Below are positions 1-8,394 of a stretch of DNA of 42,835 nt, piece after piece. Source of the DNA: Deltaproteobacteria bacterium (lineage in GTDB: Bacteria; Desulfobacterota; Desulfobacteria; Desulfobacterales; Desulfosarcinaceae). Where the stretch lies: assembly GCA_020444075.1 (NCBI GenBank), contig JAHLLR010000046.1:1-42835 (forward strand), written 5' to 3'. Made by a program: the position numbers and the translations under genes. Under the pieces are notes generated by a model, which saw only the letters and a program-made list of their open reading frames with translations, made no database searches and was not told where the DNA came from. The number at the start of each line of letters is the position of its first letter. Position 1 is the stretch's first letter.

Positions 1-109
1 CGCAAGCCTTGATCTCGAACGTTTTACGAAACCGTCGTAAATGCGATTTTTCAATTTTATCAGCCCTGAATAAAAAAATAACAGGGGCTTGCCGTCAGGA
101 GACGTACGC

Positions 110-1345
110 ATGCATCATCTGAAAAAAGACGACCCCCGGCTCGCGGCCCTGGTTGAACAGGAAGCCACTCGGATCGAGACGACCCTCGACCTGATCGCCG
201 CCGAGAGTCACTCGCCGCGTTCGATCATGGAAGTGCTGGGTTCGATATTAAACACCAAGACCATAGAGGGCTATCCAGGCAGACGATTTCATGCCGGCTG
301 CGTGAATGTCGACGAGATCGAAAACATCGCCATTCGGCGGGCCAAGCGGCTTTTTGGCGCGCAGTATGCCAATGTCCAGCCCCACAGCGGGACCTCGGCG
401 AACCTGGCGGTCTATTTTTCGGTCCTCAACGTGGGCGACCGGATTCTCTCCATGGGCCTGCCCTATGGCGGCCATCTGTCGCATGGCCATAAAGCGTCCA
501 TCACCAGCAAATGTTTCGAATTTACCCATTACGGCGTGGACCCGCAAACCGAACGCATCGATTACGATCAGGTCAGGAAACTGGCCCTGCAGGTCAAGCC
601 CAGGATGATCGTGGCCGGGGCCAGCTCCTACCCGCGGTTGATCGATTATGAGAAGATCGCCGCCATTGCCGAAGAAGTCCACGCATATTCCTTTGCCGAT
701 ATGGCCCATTTGGCCGGACTGGTCGCCGGTAAAGTGATTCCCAGCCCGGTTCCCTGCTGCGATTTTGTGACTTTTACTACCTATAAAACCATGATGGGCG
801 GGCGCGGCGGCGTGATTCTGGCCAAAGACGAATTTGGCCAGCGCCTGAACAGCGCCGTATTCCCCGGATGCCAGGGCACCAGCGCCGTAAACCTGATTGC
901 CGCAAAAGCCCTGATTTTCAAGTTGGCCGGAGAGCCCCGGTTCATCGAAATCCAGAGAAAGACATTGGAAAATGCGGTGGTTCTGGCCAGATTGCTTGAC
1001 GAACAGGGCTACCGCATTATTTCCGGCGGCACCGACAACCACCAGATACTAGTGGATCTGACAGCCAAGGGATTGAAGGGTGCTGCAGCTGAAAAAGTAC
1101 TTGAATATGTGGGCATTGTCCTGAATCGCAATGTGATTCCCCGCGATGCCACTACCCCGGGGAGCGTATCCGGCCTGCGCCTGGGGAGCGCCGGCATAAC
1201 CGCCCGAGGTATGGGTCAGCCGGAAATGGTCCAGATCGCAGATATGATAAACGCGGTTCTGTCGCAGCCGGAAAACCCGGCTGAACTGGATAGAGTCAAG
1301 GATCAGGTTAAAGCGCTGTGTCGTCAGTTTCCGGTATATGCATAG
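110..1345 (+). CDS. Serine hydroxymethyltransferase family protein with altered active site
   Basis: A 411-residue PLP enzyme of the SHMT family, which normally interconverts serine and glycine with tetrahydrofolate in the cytoplasm. Family landmarks are clear: EGYPGRR near residue 53, ANVQPHSG, GGHLSHG, DMAHLAGL (about 197-204), the PLP lysine (about 226) in TTYKTMMGGRGG, and SGLRLGSAGITARG near the C-terminus. I chose ATG 110 because AGGAG lies 8 nt upstream; an upstream TTG at 89 has no such site. Several normally invariant residues differ: the Tyr of KYAEGYP is Thr, RYYGGC is RFHAGC, and the His just before the PLP lysine is Tyr. The fold is secure. Whether it is a true GlyA or a paralogue acting on another beta-hydroxy amino acid is open. 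The 3' end overlaps the convergent gene by 38 nt. Confidence 0.85.
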   Translation: MHHLKKDDPRLAALVEQEATRIETTLDLIAAESHSPRSIMEVLGSILNTKTIEGYPGRRFHAGCVNVDEIENIAIRRAKRLFGAQYANVQPHSGTSANLAVYFSVLNVGDRILSMGLPYGGHLSHGHKASITSKCFEFTHYGVDPQTERIDYDQVRKLALQVKPRMIVAGASSYPRLIDYEKIAAIAEEVHAYSFADMAHLAGLVAGKVIPSPVPCCDFVTFTTYKTMMGGRGGVILAKDEFGQRLNSAVFPGCQGTSAVNLIAAKALIFKLAGEPRFIEIQRKTLENAVVLARLLDEQGYRIISGGTDNHQILVDLTAKGLKGAAAEKVLEYVGIVLNRNVIPRDATTPGSVSGLRLGSAGITARGMGQPEMVQIADMINAVLSQPENPAELDRVKDQVKALCRQFPVYA

Positions 1346-2300
1346 CTTCGGCATTGCCCCGCTCGTTTTGTGGACGCTCGTAGGCATCCACAAGGTCCTG
1401 CCACGCCTGCCTGTAAGCGTTCAGGGCGTCGGCCAGTTTGGGGATTGCCTGCTGTGCGATCGCCTCGTAGCGCCGGCGATCCATGGGGTTGACGTTTTCG
1501 TGGCGGGTGGCTTTCAGGTAGGCCAGGGTATCCAGGGCAAAGACCATGCGCTGCGTGCGCTGCAGGGTGGGCGGCCGGTAGCGGTAGGTGGATCGGATTT
1601 TCTCTACCTTTTTTTCATCCGGCGGCAACAGCGCCAGGATGTTCCCGGTACCCGTACAAAGGGTTTGGTGCGCGTATTTCAGCCGGTTCAACAGTTCTTT
1701 AAGATCCGTTCGGCTGCGTAATACCGTGTCTTCCACCTGCCTGATTTCTCCGGGCAGTGGCTGTTTACGATACTCCACGGCGGTCTGGAAAAAGCGGGCG
1801 AGAACCCGATCGTCGGTGCCCTTCAGACGGCTGCCTTCGATCTGCCTGCGGATGTCCGAAAAGCGAAGACAGTCCACGGCGCAGACGTGCAGCATCTTGT
1901 CCAGCAGGATGTCGTTTAAAATCATCAGGGAGGAGATTGCCGGGGTGTTCAGCCGCGTCTCCAACATGCCGCAGGTCCGATCGAGGCAGTCATTCATCAG
2001 TGAGCGCATGAACAGCGGACCTTTAATCCGGATGCGCACCGCACGCCGCTTGAGCCGCTTCACGCCCATGTAAACTCCGACCATCAGCCAGAAAATAATC
2101 AGCAGGGGCAGCACCGGGCCAAAGGGTCCCCATTGGGTCATGGCGCCGGTAAGATCCAGGGCCGAATAAACGACGATAATCAGGACCAGTCCGAAAAAGA
2201 TGGTGGCGGCCACCGGATTCACGATAAACCCGCTTTCATTGGCGGCCGCGCTGCGGTTTCGTCGGCGGTCCGGACGGGTTGAAGGCATGGTCGTGCACAT
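1308..2300 (-). CDS. Hypothetical membrane-anchored protein
   Basis: A 330-residue protein that I do not recognise. After a basic, hydrophilic start there are two hydrophobic segments (about 27-50 and 58-78, around TIFFGLVLIIVVYSAL and VLPLLIIFWLMVGVYMG). A basic KRLKRR stretch follows and then a long soluble, mostly helical domain rich in Arg and Leu, so the bulk probably faces the cytoplasm. It lies 60 nt downstream of another minus-strand membrane protein gene (2361-3110), and the two probably form a small operon. Its end overlaps the convergent SHMT-like gene. The start could also be the ATG four codons further in; neither has a convincing ribosome binding site. Confidence 0.7.
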   Translation of the reverse strand: MCTTMPSTRPDRRRNRSAAANESGFIVNPVAATIFFGLVLIIVVYSALDLTGAMTQWGPFGPVLPLLIIFWLMVGVYMGVKRLKRRAVRIRIKGPLFMRSLMNDCLDRTCGMLETRLNTPAISSLMILNDILLDKMLHVCAVDCLRFSDIRRQIEGSRLKGTDDRVLARFFQTAVEYRKQPLPGEIRQVEDTVLRSRTDLKELLNRLKYAHQTLCTGTGNILALLPPDEKKVEKIRSTYRYRPPTLQRTQRMVFALDTLAYLKATRHENVNPMDRRRYEAIAQQAIPKLADALNAYRQAWQDLVDAYERPQNERGNAEAMHIPETDDTAL

Positions 2301-2360
2301 CGAATCCCGGATCTACGGGAAGTGGTCGGCTGGCCGGCTTCCATGACTTTGGCCGTCATG

Positions 2361-3110
2361 TCATTTGGATGGTGGCAGGATTTTCAGGGTTTCCCGCTCT
2401 TCGGATGGCTTCTGGGATTCCGGCGGCAGCAGATGCTTCTGGCTGATCAGTTTGCCATGCTTGTCGATCACCGTATCGTCTTCCATGATCAGAAAACCGA
2501 GCTTTTCCATTACATCGTTGCGGTAGCGGTACTCATGTTCCATGTGTCGCCTGCTGAGTTTATAGTTGCTGACGATCCAGGCGATGCCGAAAATCAACCC
2601 GGCGGCCAGCAGGGCGCCGCCGGCGATGAGGCTGTAAGTGACCATTTTCTCCCCGGCATTGAAGATGAAGAGAAAGATGGCATCCAGTTTGTAAAACAAC
2701 ACCGTGCAAGCCACGATGGCAAACAGCATCGGCAGAAAGGGCAGCTTTTTCATGTGGGTGAGAAAGAGGTTGAACTGGAAGAGCTTGGAGCGGCTGTCGT
2801 CCGCTTCCGTGCCTGCTGCGCCATCCTCTCCGGCGGCCGGGGCATTGCCGAAGATGAACTGGTTGAAGGCCAGAATGAATACGCCCAGCAGGAAGGTGAT
2901 GGCCACCGGGGTGATGAAGGAAACGTAAAAATAAAACTTCCAGGGGAAGGGTCCCTTGTCCGGGCCCAGATTTCCCAGAAAGCTCACCAGAAAGATCACA
3001 ATCTCAACGGCGATGATGAACCAGAGATAGTTGATGAAAAAGCTTTTCAGTTCCACCCCGTCGAACAAGGTGGCCAATCCGGTGTGTTTTTCTTTGTTAT
3101 CGGCACTCAT
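2361..3110 (-). CDS. Hypothetical multi-pass membrane protein
   Basis: A 249-residue protein of unknown family. Four hydrophobic stretches are visible: about 25-46 (NYLWFIIAVEIVIFLVSFL), 60-87, 128-152 and 157-180. A hydrophilic Asp/Glu/Ala-rich loop (GEDGAAGTEADDSRS) separates the first and second pairs. The C-terminal 65 residues are soluble and charged, starting with SRRHMEHEYRYRNDVMEKLG. It is the first gene of the two-gene minus-strand unit with 1308-2300. No catalytic motif is visible, so no function is offered. Confidence 0.7.
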   Translation of the reverse strand: MSADNKEKHTGLATLFDGVELKSFFINYLWFIIAVEIVIFLVSFLGNLGPDKGPFPWKFYFYVSFITPVAITFLLGVFILAFNQFIFGNAPAAGEDGAAGTEADDSRSKLFQFNLFLTHMKKLPFLPMLFAIVACTVLFYKLDAIFLFIFNAGEKMVTYSLIAGGALLAAGLIFGIAWIVSNYKLSRRHMEHEYRYRNDVMEKLGFLIMEDDTVIDKHGKLISQKHLLPPESQKPSEERETLKILPPSK

Positions 3111-3596
3111 TTGAATTCACTGAATGATTTGGATGAGGCCCCGTCCTTGATGGGAGCCCCTATTCAACAGGTGGTACGGGGACAATGGTTTGGCCTGTGA
3201 AACGAAATAGCCTTGTTGCGAGGATCAAATCTATAAAAACAGTCGTGAACTGTCAAGGTGTGAATCATTGACGGGTTCATTGTAACCTATCCCTTGTTCA
3301 ATCGTTATAGAAGAAACGACAATCCATTTCAGACTGCCTGCAGCGCTTTTCTGATTTCGGGGTTTAATACAGAACCAACCTCCGAATCCACAGATTGGCC
3401 TCTTTTCCTTCCTCTTCTCCTTTGTCGTCGAAACAACCCTTTTAATTTCAAGATGGATGGCACTGTCGTACAGGTGAATGTGCTGCTGCAGTTCGGGAGA
3501 TGGGATGCCGTTAAACGGAAAGGAGGTGAGGGACGGTCAATTTCGGAGGCTTAATGGTTTGTTGGAATCTATAAACAAATAACGGAGGGAAAAAAC
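3111..3596. other. 486-nt intergenic region between divergent genes
   Basis: This divergent spacer separates the minus-strand membrane protein gene from the cytochrome c peroxidase gene and should hold promoters for both, although I found no convincing -35/-10 pair. It contains AAAGGAGGTGA at 3519-3529, a perfect complement of the usual 16S rRNA 3' end, with no normally spaced ATG. A second site (CGGAGG, 3544-3549) precedes a six-codon reading frame MVCWNL at 3553-3573, just before the cytochrome gene. An 86-codon open frame across 3294-3554 has atypical composition and I do not regard it as a gene. Confidence 0.5.
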
Positions 3597-4652
3597 ATGA
3601 ACAGGCAGTTTAAGATTGCAGGTTTGGTGATTTTATTGATTCTCGGCAGCGCCCTGCTGTTAACGGCGGCCGGACTTAACAATGTCAGCGACGATTTGGA
3701 AAGATTGGGCATGCACCTTTACCAGGACAAGAATTTGTCACTCTATAAAAACCAATCCTGCCAGACCTGTCACCACCCGCTGGCCGGGTTTGCCGACCGC
3801 TCCAATTTCCTGCATCCTTATGATAAAGTGGTCTCCTTAGGCTCGGACGGCGTCAGCATGGGTGGGCGCAATGCGCCGACATCGGCGTATGCCGGCTACA
3901 GTCCCATCCGGTATCAAGATGAAAACGGTGAGTGGTTCGGTGGCATGTTCTGGGACGGACGCATGGATGGATCGAAGCTTGGCGACCCACTGGCCGAGCA
4001 GGCGCAGGGACCGCCACTCAATCCCGTGGAGATGGCCATGCCCAGCATTGAAGCGGTCATGGAGGTAATCCAGGCATCCAGCTACTATCCACTTTGGAAA
4101 AAAGTTTTTGGGCCGATTACAAACCTGGATGCCGCCTGGAATAATTTTGCGGTGGCTGTCGCCGCCTACGAGCGTTCGGCAGATGTGACCAAATTCACTT
4201 CCAAATACGACCTGGCCCAGGACCAGTTTACAGCGGCCGAAGACAGGGGCTTGGCACTTTTCGAAGCCCATTGTTCTGCCTGCCACGCCACAACGGCCGC
4301 CAATGGGTCACCGGAAGCCCTTTTTACCACTTATGGTTACGCCAACATCGGTGTCCCCGCCAATCCTGTGGTTCCTGCGCCTGATTATGGATTAGGGGAA
4401 GACGTTAATGATCCAGACCAGAACGGCAAATTCAAGATTCCTACCCTGCGCAACATCGCCGTAACCGCCCCCTATTCACACAACGGCGGTTTTCCCACCC
4501 TCTACGATATGGTTTCGTTCATCAATGACAGCAGCGGGGTTACCCCGGACGTCGTTGAGAATATTACCCCCCTGGTCGGGAATCTGGGCCTGACGGAGGC
4601 CGAGATCGATGATCTCATCGCCTTCCTGCACACACTGACGGACGAATACTAA
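3597..4652 (+). CDS. Di-haem cytochrome c peroxidase (CcpA/MauG family)
   Basis: A 351-residue exported di-haem protein. The N-terminal 25 residues form a signal peptide or anchor (basic start, then LVILLILGSALLLTAAG). Two haem c sites are present: CQTCH at 55-59 and CSACH at 226-230, the N- and C-terminal haem domains of bacterial cytochrome c peroxidases. Family motifs include MGGRNAPT (88-95), MFWDGRMDG (117-125), NPVEMAMP and, near the end, FKIPTLRNIAVTAPYSHNGG. Length fits the family. The expected role is reduction of hydrogen peroxide in the periplasm using electrons from a c-type cytochrome; some relatives instead oxidise other substrates. ACGGAGGG lies just upstream of the ATG. The gene is monocistronic and ends at a terminator. 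Confidence 0.93.
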   Translation: MNRQFKIAGLVILLILGSALLLTAAGLNNVSDDLERLGMHLYQDKNLSLYKNQSCQTCHHPLAGFADRSNFLHPYDKVVSLGSDGVSMGGRNAPTSAYAGYSPIRYQDENGEWFGGMFWDGRMDGSKLGDPLAEQAQGPPLNPVEMAMPSIEAVMEVIQASSYYPLWKKVFGPITNLDAAWNNFAVAVAAYERSADVTKFTSKYDLAQDQFTAAEDRGLALFEAHCSACHATTAANGSPEALFTTYGYANIGVPANPVVPAPDYGLGEDVNDPDQNGKFKIPTLRNIAVTAPYSHNGGFPTLYDMVSFINDSSGVTPDVVENITPLVGNLGLTEAEIDDLIAFLHTLTDEY

Positions 4653-4691
4653 ATCTTCAGAACGACTAAACTGAAATATCAAACCAATTCC

Positions 4692-4723
4692 GGGCGGGGA
4701 GAACAGTGTCTCTCCGCCCTTTT
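4692..4723 (+). terminator. Rho-independent terminator after the peroxidase gene
   Basis: Arms GGGCGGGGAGA and TCTCTCCGCCC (11 bp with one G-T pair) close a 6-nt loop and are followed by TTTT. It lies 40 nt after the peroxidase stop codon and just before the stop of the convergent CPBP gene. Confidence 0.85.
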
Positions 4724-4737
4724 CATCCTTGAGGAGG

Positions 4738-5382
4738 TCAGTGAAAGACGGGCAGGGAGAGGCTGAAGATGGCCAGGTTGCCCAGCACGTGGATGACGAT
4801 GGGCACCATCAGGCTCCTGCCCGTGTAGTAGGCCACGGCGAAAACCATCCCTCCCACGATCTGGGTAATCGGGAGGGCCGGCAGGTGAAGGGCCGCGAAC
4901 AGGGCGGTGGAGATCAGGACCGCCGCCGGAACGCCCCAGCGGCGCAGGTAGCCGAAAATAAGCCCCCGGAAGACGATCTCTTCGGCCACCGGGGCCACGA
5001 TTCCCCCAACTAAGAAAAACAGAACCCGCTGGTCTGCCCCTTCCGGAAGCGGTGACCGGACCAGCATCAACGGGTCCCGGCCGGCCATGAACAGGCCCAG
5101 AAACAGCAGACCGGCAGCAATGGCAAAACCGGCGGACCAGACCAGCCCCTTTCCGAGGCCGGGCAGCATGGATTTCTTGCCCAGCCCGAGTACACCCAGT
5201 CCGCCGGCCTGGATCCTGGCCAGGGTCATTACTGCGAGCATCTGCGCCGTCCGGGTACCTGCGATCAGCCATAGCCGGGGAAGGTGCACCCGGGTGCCCA
5301 GATAGGCGGCTGCCGTCTCCAGCAGGGCCACGGCCAGCAGCGACGCTAATAGGAAAGCTGTGGAGATTGGGGCTGGACCCAT
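4738..5382 (-). CDS. CPBP family intramembrane metalloprotease (CAAX protease/Abi type)
   Basis: A 214-residue polytopic membrane protein with the three conserved motifs of the CPBP (CAAX prenyl protease 2/bacteriocin-processing) family: EEIVFRG at 134-140, HLPALPITQ at 166-174, and HVLGN at 198-202. The Glu pair and the His residues are the presumed metal and catalytic residues. Substrates of bacterial members are mostly unknown. I chose the ATG at 5382, preceded by GAGG with good spacing. The frame is open further upstream, but that part is only a shadow of the preceding gene. The start overlaps that gene's end by 37 nt, which suggests translational coupling. Confidence 0.85.
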   Translation of the reverse strand: MGPAPISTAFLLASLLAVALLETAAAYLGTRVHLPRLWLIAGTRTAQMLAVMTLARIQAGGLGVLGLGKKSMLPGLGKGLVWSAGFAIAAGLLFLGLFMAGRDPLMLVRSPLPEGADQRVLFFLVGGIVAPVAEEIVFRGLIFGYLRRWGVPAAVLISTALFAALHLPALPITQIVGGMVFAVAYYTGRSLMVPIVIHVLGNLAIFSLSLPVFH

Positions 5383-6851
5383 CCCAGTGTCCTCAAGGCG
5401 CGATAGCCATACATTTGAATGTACCAGTGGGGGGAGGTGTCGATCCGGTCGATGATCGCCTGAACCGCTGACTGGTTCCCGCGTTCGCCCATGGCCCACA
5501 GGGCCTGGCAGACCACGATGGGCACCGCATCGTCGGCCAGGGCCAGCAGCATGGTCTGGGCGGCCGGATCTTTGGACCAGGCCAGGCTTCGTGCCAGCCA
5601 GTAGCGTTCGGCGATATGGGAGCTTTTTTCGAGTCCATGCGTTTTTGCATCCATGGCAATGTCCCGGTGGTCTTCGCACGCCTGCCTGAGGGCGGCGATG
5701 CGGGTGACTGCGGACGGTGCGGAGAAGGCGATGGATGGATTGGCGGGGGAAACGGTGGCGGTATGTCCCTGGTAAACCGGCACCAGCAGGATCCCGCCGA
5801 CCACGATGCAAAAGACGGCGGCGATCACATCCGATACGGCTACGGTTAAAAACAGATTGGGCAAAGCCCCCAGCATACTGAACAGAAAGGTGAAGAGAAC
5901 CAGGGGGAATCCCAGCAGCAGGCAGGCCAGGGTCAGGGTCCTGAACATGCGGTTGCGGTCAAGGTGATCGGAGTAGGCGGCCAGCACCTTGTCAGGATTG
6001 CGGAGAAACTCTCCTTCGGGAATGCTCAGAACCGTGTGCTGATTGTTTTCCAAGGAAAACCGGTTTTTGTCCGTATCCCGGCCAATGGTCAGATCGGCCG
6101 GAAAACCGGCCGGGAGGGGCAGATAGTCATGGGTGCGAACGGTTTGTTCGAGCCGGATCCAGTTGGTCCGGTCCAGGGTGCCGCCAAGCACGCAGGTGCG
6201 GATCTGTTTCTGTTCCAAGGATTTGAATGCCTCGGCGGGAAACAGGGTGTAGGCATAGTAGGCATCGGTGATGGACCGGCCGGCCCGGTTCCCCAACAAG
6301 AGATGGTCGCGGATGTTGCTGAACATATGCCGATCGAGCACCAGGCCCCACAGCAGGGCCAGGATGATCGCGGCGGATACCGGCCAGAAGGCACCGGCGG
6401 GTGAAACCAGGGTCGTGCGGGCCGGCAGCAGTTGGATGGCGGCGACACCGGTAACCAGCGGCACCACCACGAGGTAGATGGAGGCCACGATATTCAGGCC
6501 ATTGTCATTGACCAGGACAAGACCGGCAGCCCATATCATCAGGTAGAAAAAGACAGCCTTCCGGCGCCGCCGGAAAGCCCGGTCCCACAGCCAGGCACAG
6601 ATCAGCGTAAACAGAGAGAGCCCGGCACCGATGCTCAAGGTGAAGAGCAGGCCTCCGGCCATGGCGGTTGCCAGCGAGTCGAGATGCTCGGTGACCCGGG
6701 CGTTGGGCACAGCCAGGTAGCCGGTGCGCATCACCGCTTCGGTGGCCTGCAGCAGGTCCAGATTGGACAGATAGACATGGGCGGTGGCGACGATCTGAGC
6801 ACTCAGCAGACCGACGAAAAGCACGGCCGGGGCATATAGGCGGCGTTTCAT
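5346..6851 (-). CDS. Membrane protein with C-terminal HEAT-like repeat segment
   Basis: About 501 residues, family not recognised. It has roughly seven hydrophobic segments: one at the N-terminus (APAVLFVGLLSAQIVATA), four clustered before residue 180, and two around 330-375. A large extracytoplasmic or cytoplasmic loop lies between the fifth and sixth. The last 80 residues are soluble and helical (DPAAQTMLLALADDAVPIVV, then QALWAMGERGNQSAVQAIID) and look like HEAT-type repeats, often protein-protein contacts. I used ATG 6851 (MKRRLYAP), directly before the first membrane segment; the frame is open to 6980 but without a good start. It is coupled to the downstream CPBP protease, so the protease may act with or on it (inference). 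Confidence 0.7.
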   Translation of the reverse strand: MKRRLYAPAVLFVGLLSAQIVATAHVYLSNLDLLQATEAVMRTGYLAVPNARVTEHLDSLATAMAGGLLFTLSIGAGLSLFTLICAWLWDRAFRRRRKAVFFYLMIWAAGLVLVNDNGLNIVASIYLVVVPLVTGVAAIQLLPARTTLVSPAGAFWPVSAAIILALLWGLVLDRHMFSNIRDHLLLGNRAGRSITDAYYAYTLFPAEAFKSLEQKQIRTCVLGGTLDRTNWIRLEQTVRTHDYLPLPAGFPADLTIGRDTDKNRFSLENNQHTVLSIPEGEFLRNPDKVLAAYSDHLDRNRMFRTLTLACLLLGFPLVLFTFLFSMLGALPNLFLTVAVSDVIAAVFCIVVGGILLVPVYQGHTATVSPANPSIAFSAPSAVTRIAALRQACEDHRDIAMDAKTHGLEKSSHIAERYWLARSLAWSKDPAAQTMLLALADDAVPIVVCQALWAMGERGNQSAVQAIIDRIDTSPHWYIQMYGYRALRTLGWVQPQSPQLSY

Positions 6852-6925
6852 TTCGTGTTGGACACTTTCGCGGAATCTGTGGTATTGACCAAAACCGTCT
6901 GGATTGGAGCATGTTTGCTTCACGA

Positions 6926-6952
6926 TTGACAACCGGCTGTCCTGTTTATCCA
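6926..6952 (+). promoter_or_regulatory. Possible sigma-70-type promoter for the thiolase gene
   Basis: TTGACA at 6926-6931 is a perfect -35 box. The best -10 is TATCCA at 6947-6952, with a short 15-nt spacer. It lies about 45 nt before the thiolase start codon. Confidence 0.35.
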
Positions 6953-6995
6953 TATCAGCTGTACTGCCAAGAATCAACAACAGGAGGAGATCACA

Positions 6996-8282
6996 ATGAG
7001 AGAAGTCGTCATTGTCAGTGGCGCCAGAACCGCGGTGGGTTCATTCGGCGGGTCGTTGAAGACCGTTCCGGTGGTGGACCTGGGCGCTACCGTCATGAAA
7101 GAGACCCTTAAAAAAGCAGGCCTGCGGCCCCAGTCCAGCGATGCATTGATGGCGGCCGGACCTGATGCCCTGAAAGATCAGGGGCTCATCGAACTGGAAA
7201 AAAACGCCATGGACTGGGCCGACAACCTGCCCGCCGTTTCCATCGATGAAGTCATCATGGGCAACGTGCTTCAGGCAGCCCAGGGCCAGAATCCGGCCCG
7301 GCAGGCCATGATCCGCGCCGGCCTGCCCAAGGAGACCCCGGCATTTTCGATCAACAAGGTCTGCGGCAGCGGCCTGAAAGCTATCGCCCTGGGGGCGTCG
7401 GCCATCATGACCGGGGAGTCTGACGTGGTGCTGGCCGGCGGCATGGAAAATATGAGCCTGGCGCCCATGGCTCTTCCCAAGGCCCGCTGGGGGCACCGCA
7501 TGGAACTGACCGGCACCGGTGATATTTACGACCTGATGGTGTTCGACGGGCTGTATGAGATTTTCTATGGATACCACATGGGCATGACCGCGGAAAATAT
7601 CGCCAGCCTGTATAATATCAGTCGTAAGGAGCAGGACGAACTGGGCGTGCTCAGTCACACCCGTGCCCGTGCCGCCATTACCGAAGGGCTCTGTGCCCAG
7701 GAGATTGTCCCGGTGATCGTCAAATCCCGCAAAGGGGATATCATCGTGGACACCGACGAGCGGCCCATGGACACCAGCCTGGAAAAAATGGCCAAGCTGA
7801 AGCCGGCATTCAAGAAAGACGGTACCGTCACCGCCGGCAACGCTTCCGGCATCAACGACGGTGCGGCGGCGGTGTTGATGATGAGCGCGGACAAGGCCAG
7901 AGACCTCGGCCTCGAACCCATCGTCAAGATCAAGGCCTTCCGTTCCGGCGGACTGGATCCGGCCTACATGGGGTTGGGACCGGTACCGGCGGTAAAAAAA
8001 GTGCTGGCCGCTGCAGGCATGACCCTGGATGACATTGACATGATCGAACTCAACGAGGCGTTTGCCTCCCAGGCCATCGGCTGCATGCGCGAGCTGGGCA
8101 TCGAGACCGACCGGCCCAACGAACTGGGCAGCGGTATTTCCATCGGGCATCCCATCGGCTGCACCGGCGCCCGGCAGATGGTCAGCGGCATGAACCAGAT
8201 GAAGCGCAAAGGCTATTCGACCGGCTTGATCACGATGTGCATCGGCGGCGGCATGGGCATGGCGATGGTCATCGAAAGGTGA
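6996..8282 (+). CDS. Acetyl-CoA C-acetyltransferase (thiolase)
   Basis: A 428-residue thiolase that condenses or cleaves acetyl-CoA/acetoacetyl-CoA or longer 3-ketoacyl-CoA. The nucleophile is C123 in NKVCGSGLKAI. NEAFA, GHPIGCTGAR (H385) and CIGGGMG (C415) complete the active site. It is about 35 residues longer than standard 393-residue thiolases. The extra sequence sits at about 45-82 (SSDALMAAGPDALKDQGL onward) between the first helix and DEVIMGNVLQ. The usual NVNGGAIALGHP is replaced by NELGSGISIGHP. CAGGAGGAG gives a strong ribosome binding site. No acyl-CoA dehydrogenase, hydratase or CoA-transferase gene is adjacent, so the pathway cannot be read from context. Catalytic class is certain, substrate is not. 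Confidence 0.93.
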   Translation: MREVVIVSGARTAVGSFGGSLKTVPVVDLGATVMKETLKKAGLRPQSSDALMAAGPDALKDQGLIELEKNAMDWADNLPAVSIDEVIMGNVLQAAQGQNPARQAMIRAGLPKETPAFSINKVCGSGLKAIALGASAIMTGESDVVLAGGMENMSLAPMALPKARWGHRMELTGTGDIYDLMVFDGLYEIFYGYHMGMTAENIASLYNISRKEQDELGVLSHTRARAAITEGLCAQEIVPVIVKSRKGDIIVDTDERPMDTSLEKMAKLKPAFKKDGTVTAGNASGINDGAAAVLMMSADKARDLGLEPIVKIKAFRSGGLDPAYMGLGPVPAVKKVLAAAGMTLDDIDMIELNEAFASQAIGCMRELGIETDRPNELGSGISIGHPIGCTGARQMVSGMNQMKRKGYSTGLITMCIGGGMGMAMVIER

Positions 8283-8394
8283 TTTTTTTCTTTACTTTTT
8301 CGACTGTTACTGTTAAATATCGGTCGGTTTTAAAGAACGCAAACAAACCCCTCGCCAAAGATGGTTGCCAGCGGCGACAGGAGAATTAAAAAAT

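Noticed and set aside
2322-3200. 292-codon plus-strand frame over the membrane protein gene 2361-3110
   Set aside because: Its translation is rich in His/Gln/Gly without hydrophobic segments, while the minus-strand product has clear membrane helices. Doubt remains because neither product has a known family.
3294-3554. 86-codon frame before the cytochrome gene
   Set aside because: No ribosome binding site, unusual composition, and it starts at a TTG within likely promoter sequence.
7041-8150. 369-codon antisense frame over the thiolase gene
   Set aside because: Shadow frame with unusual His/Gly/Arg composition and no recognisable domain.
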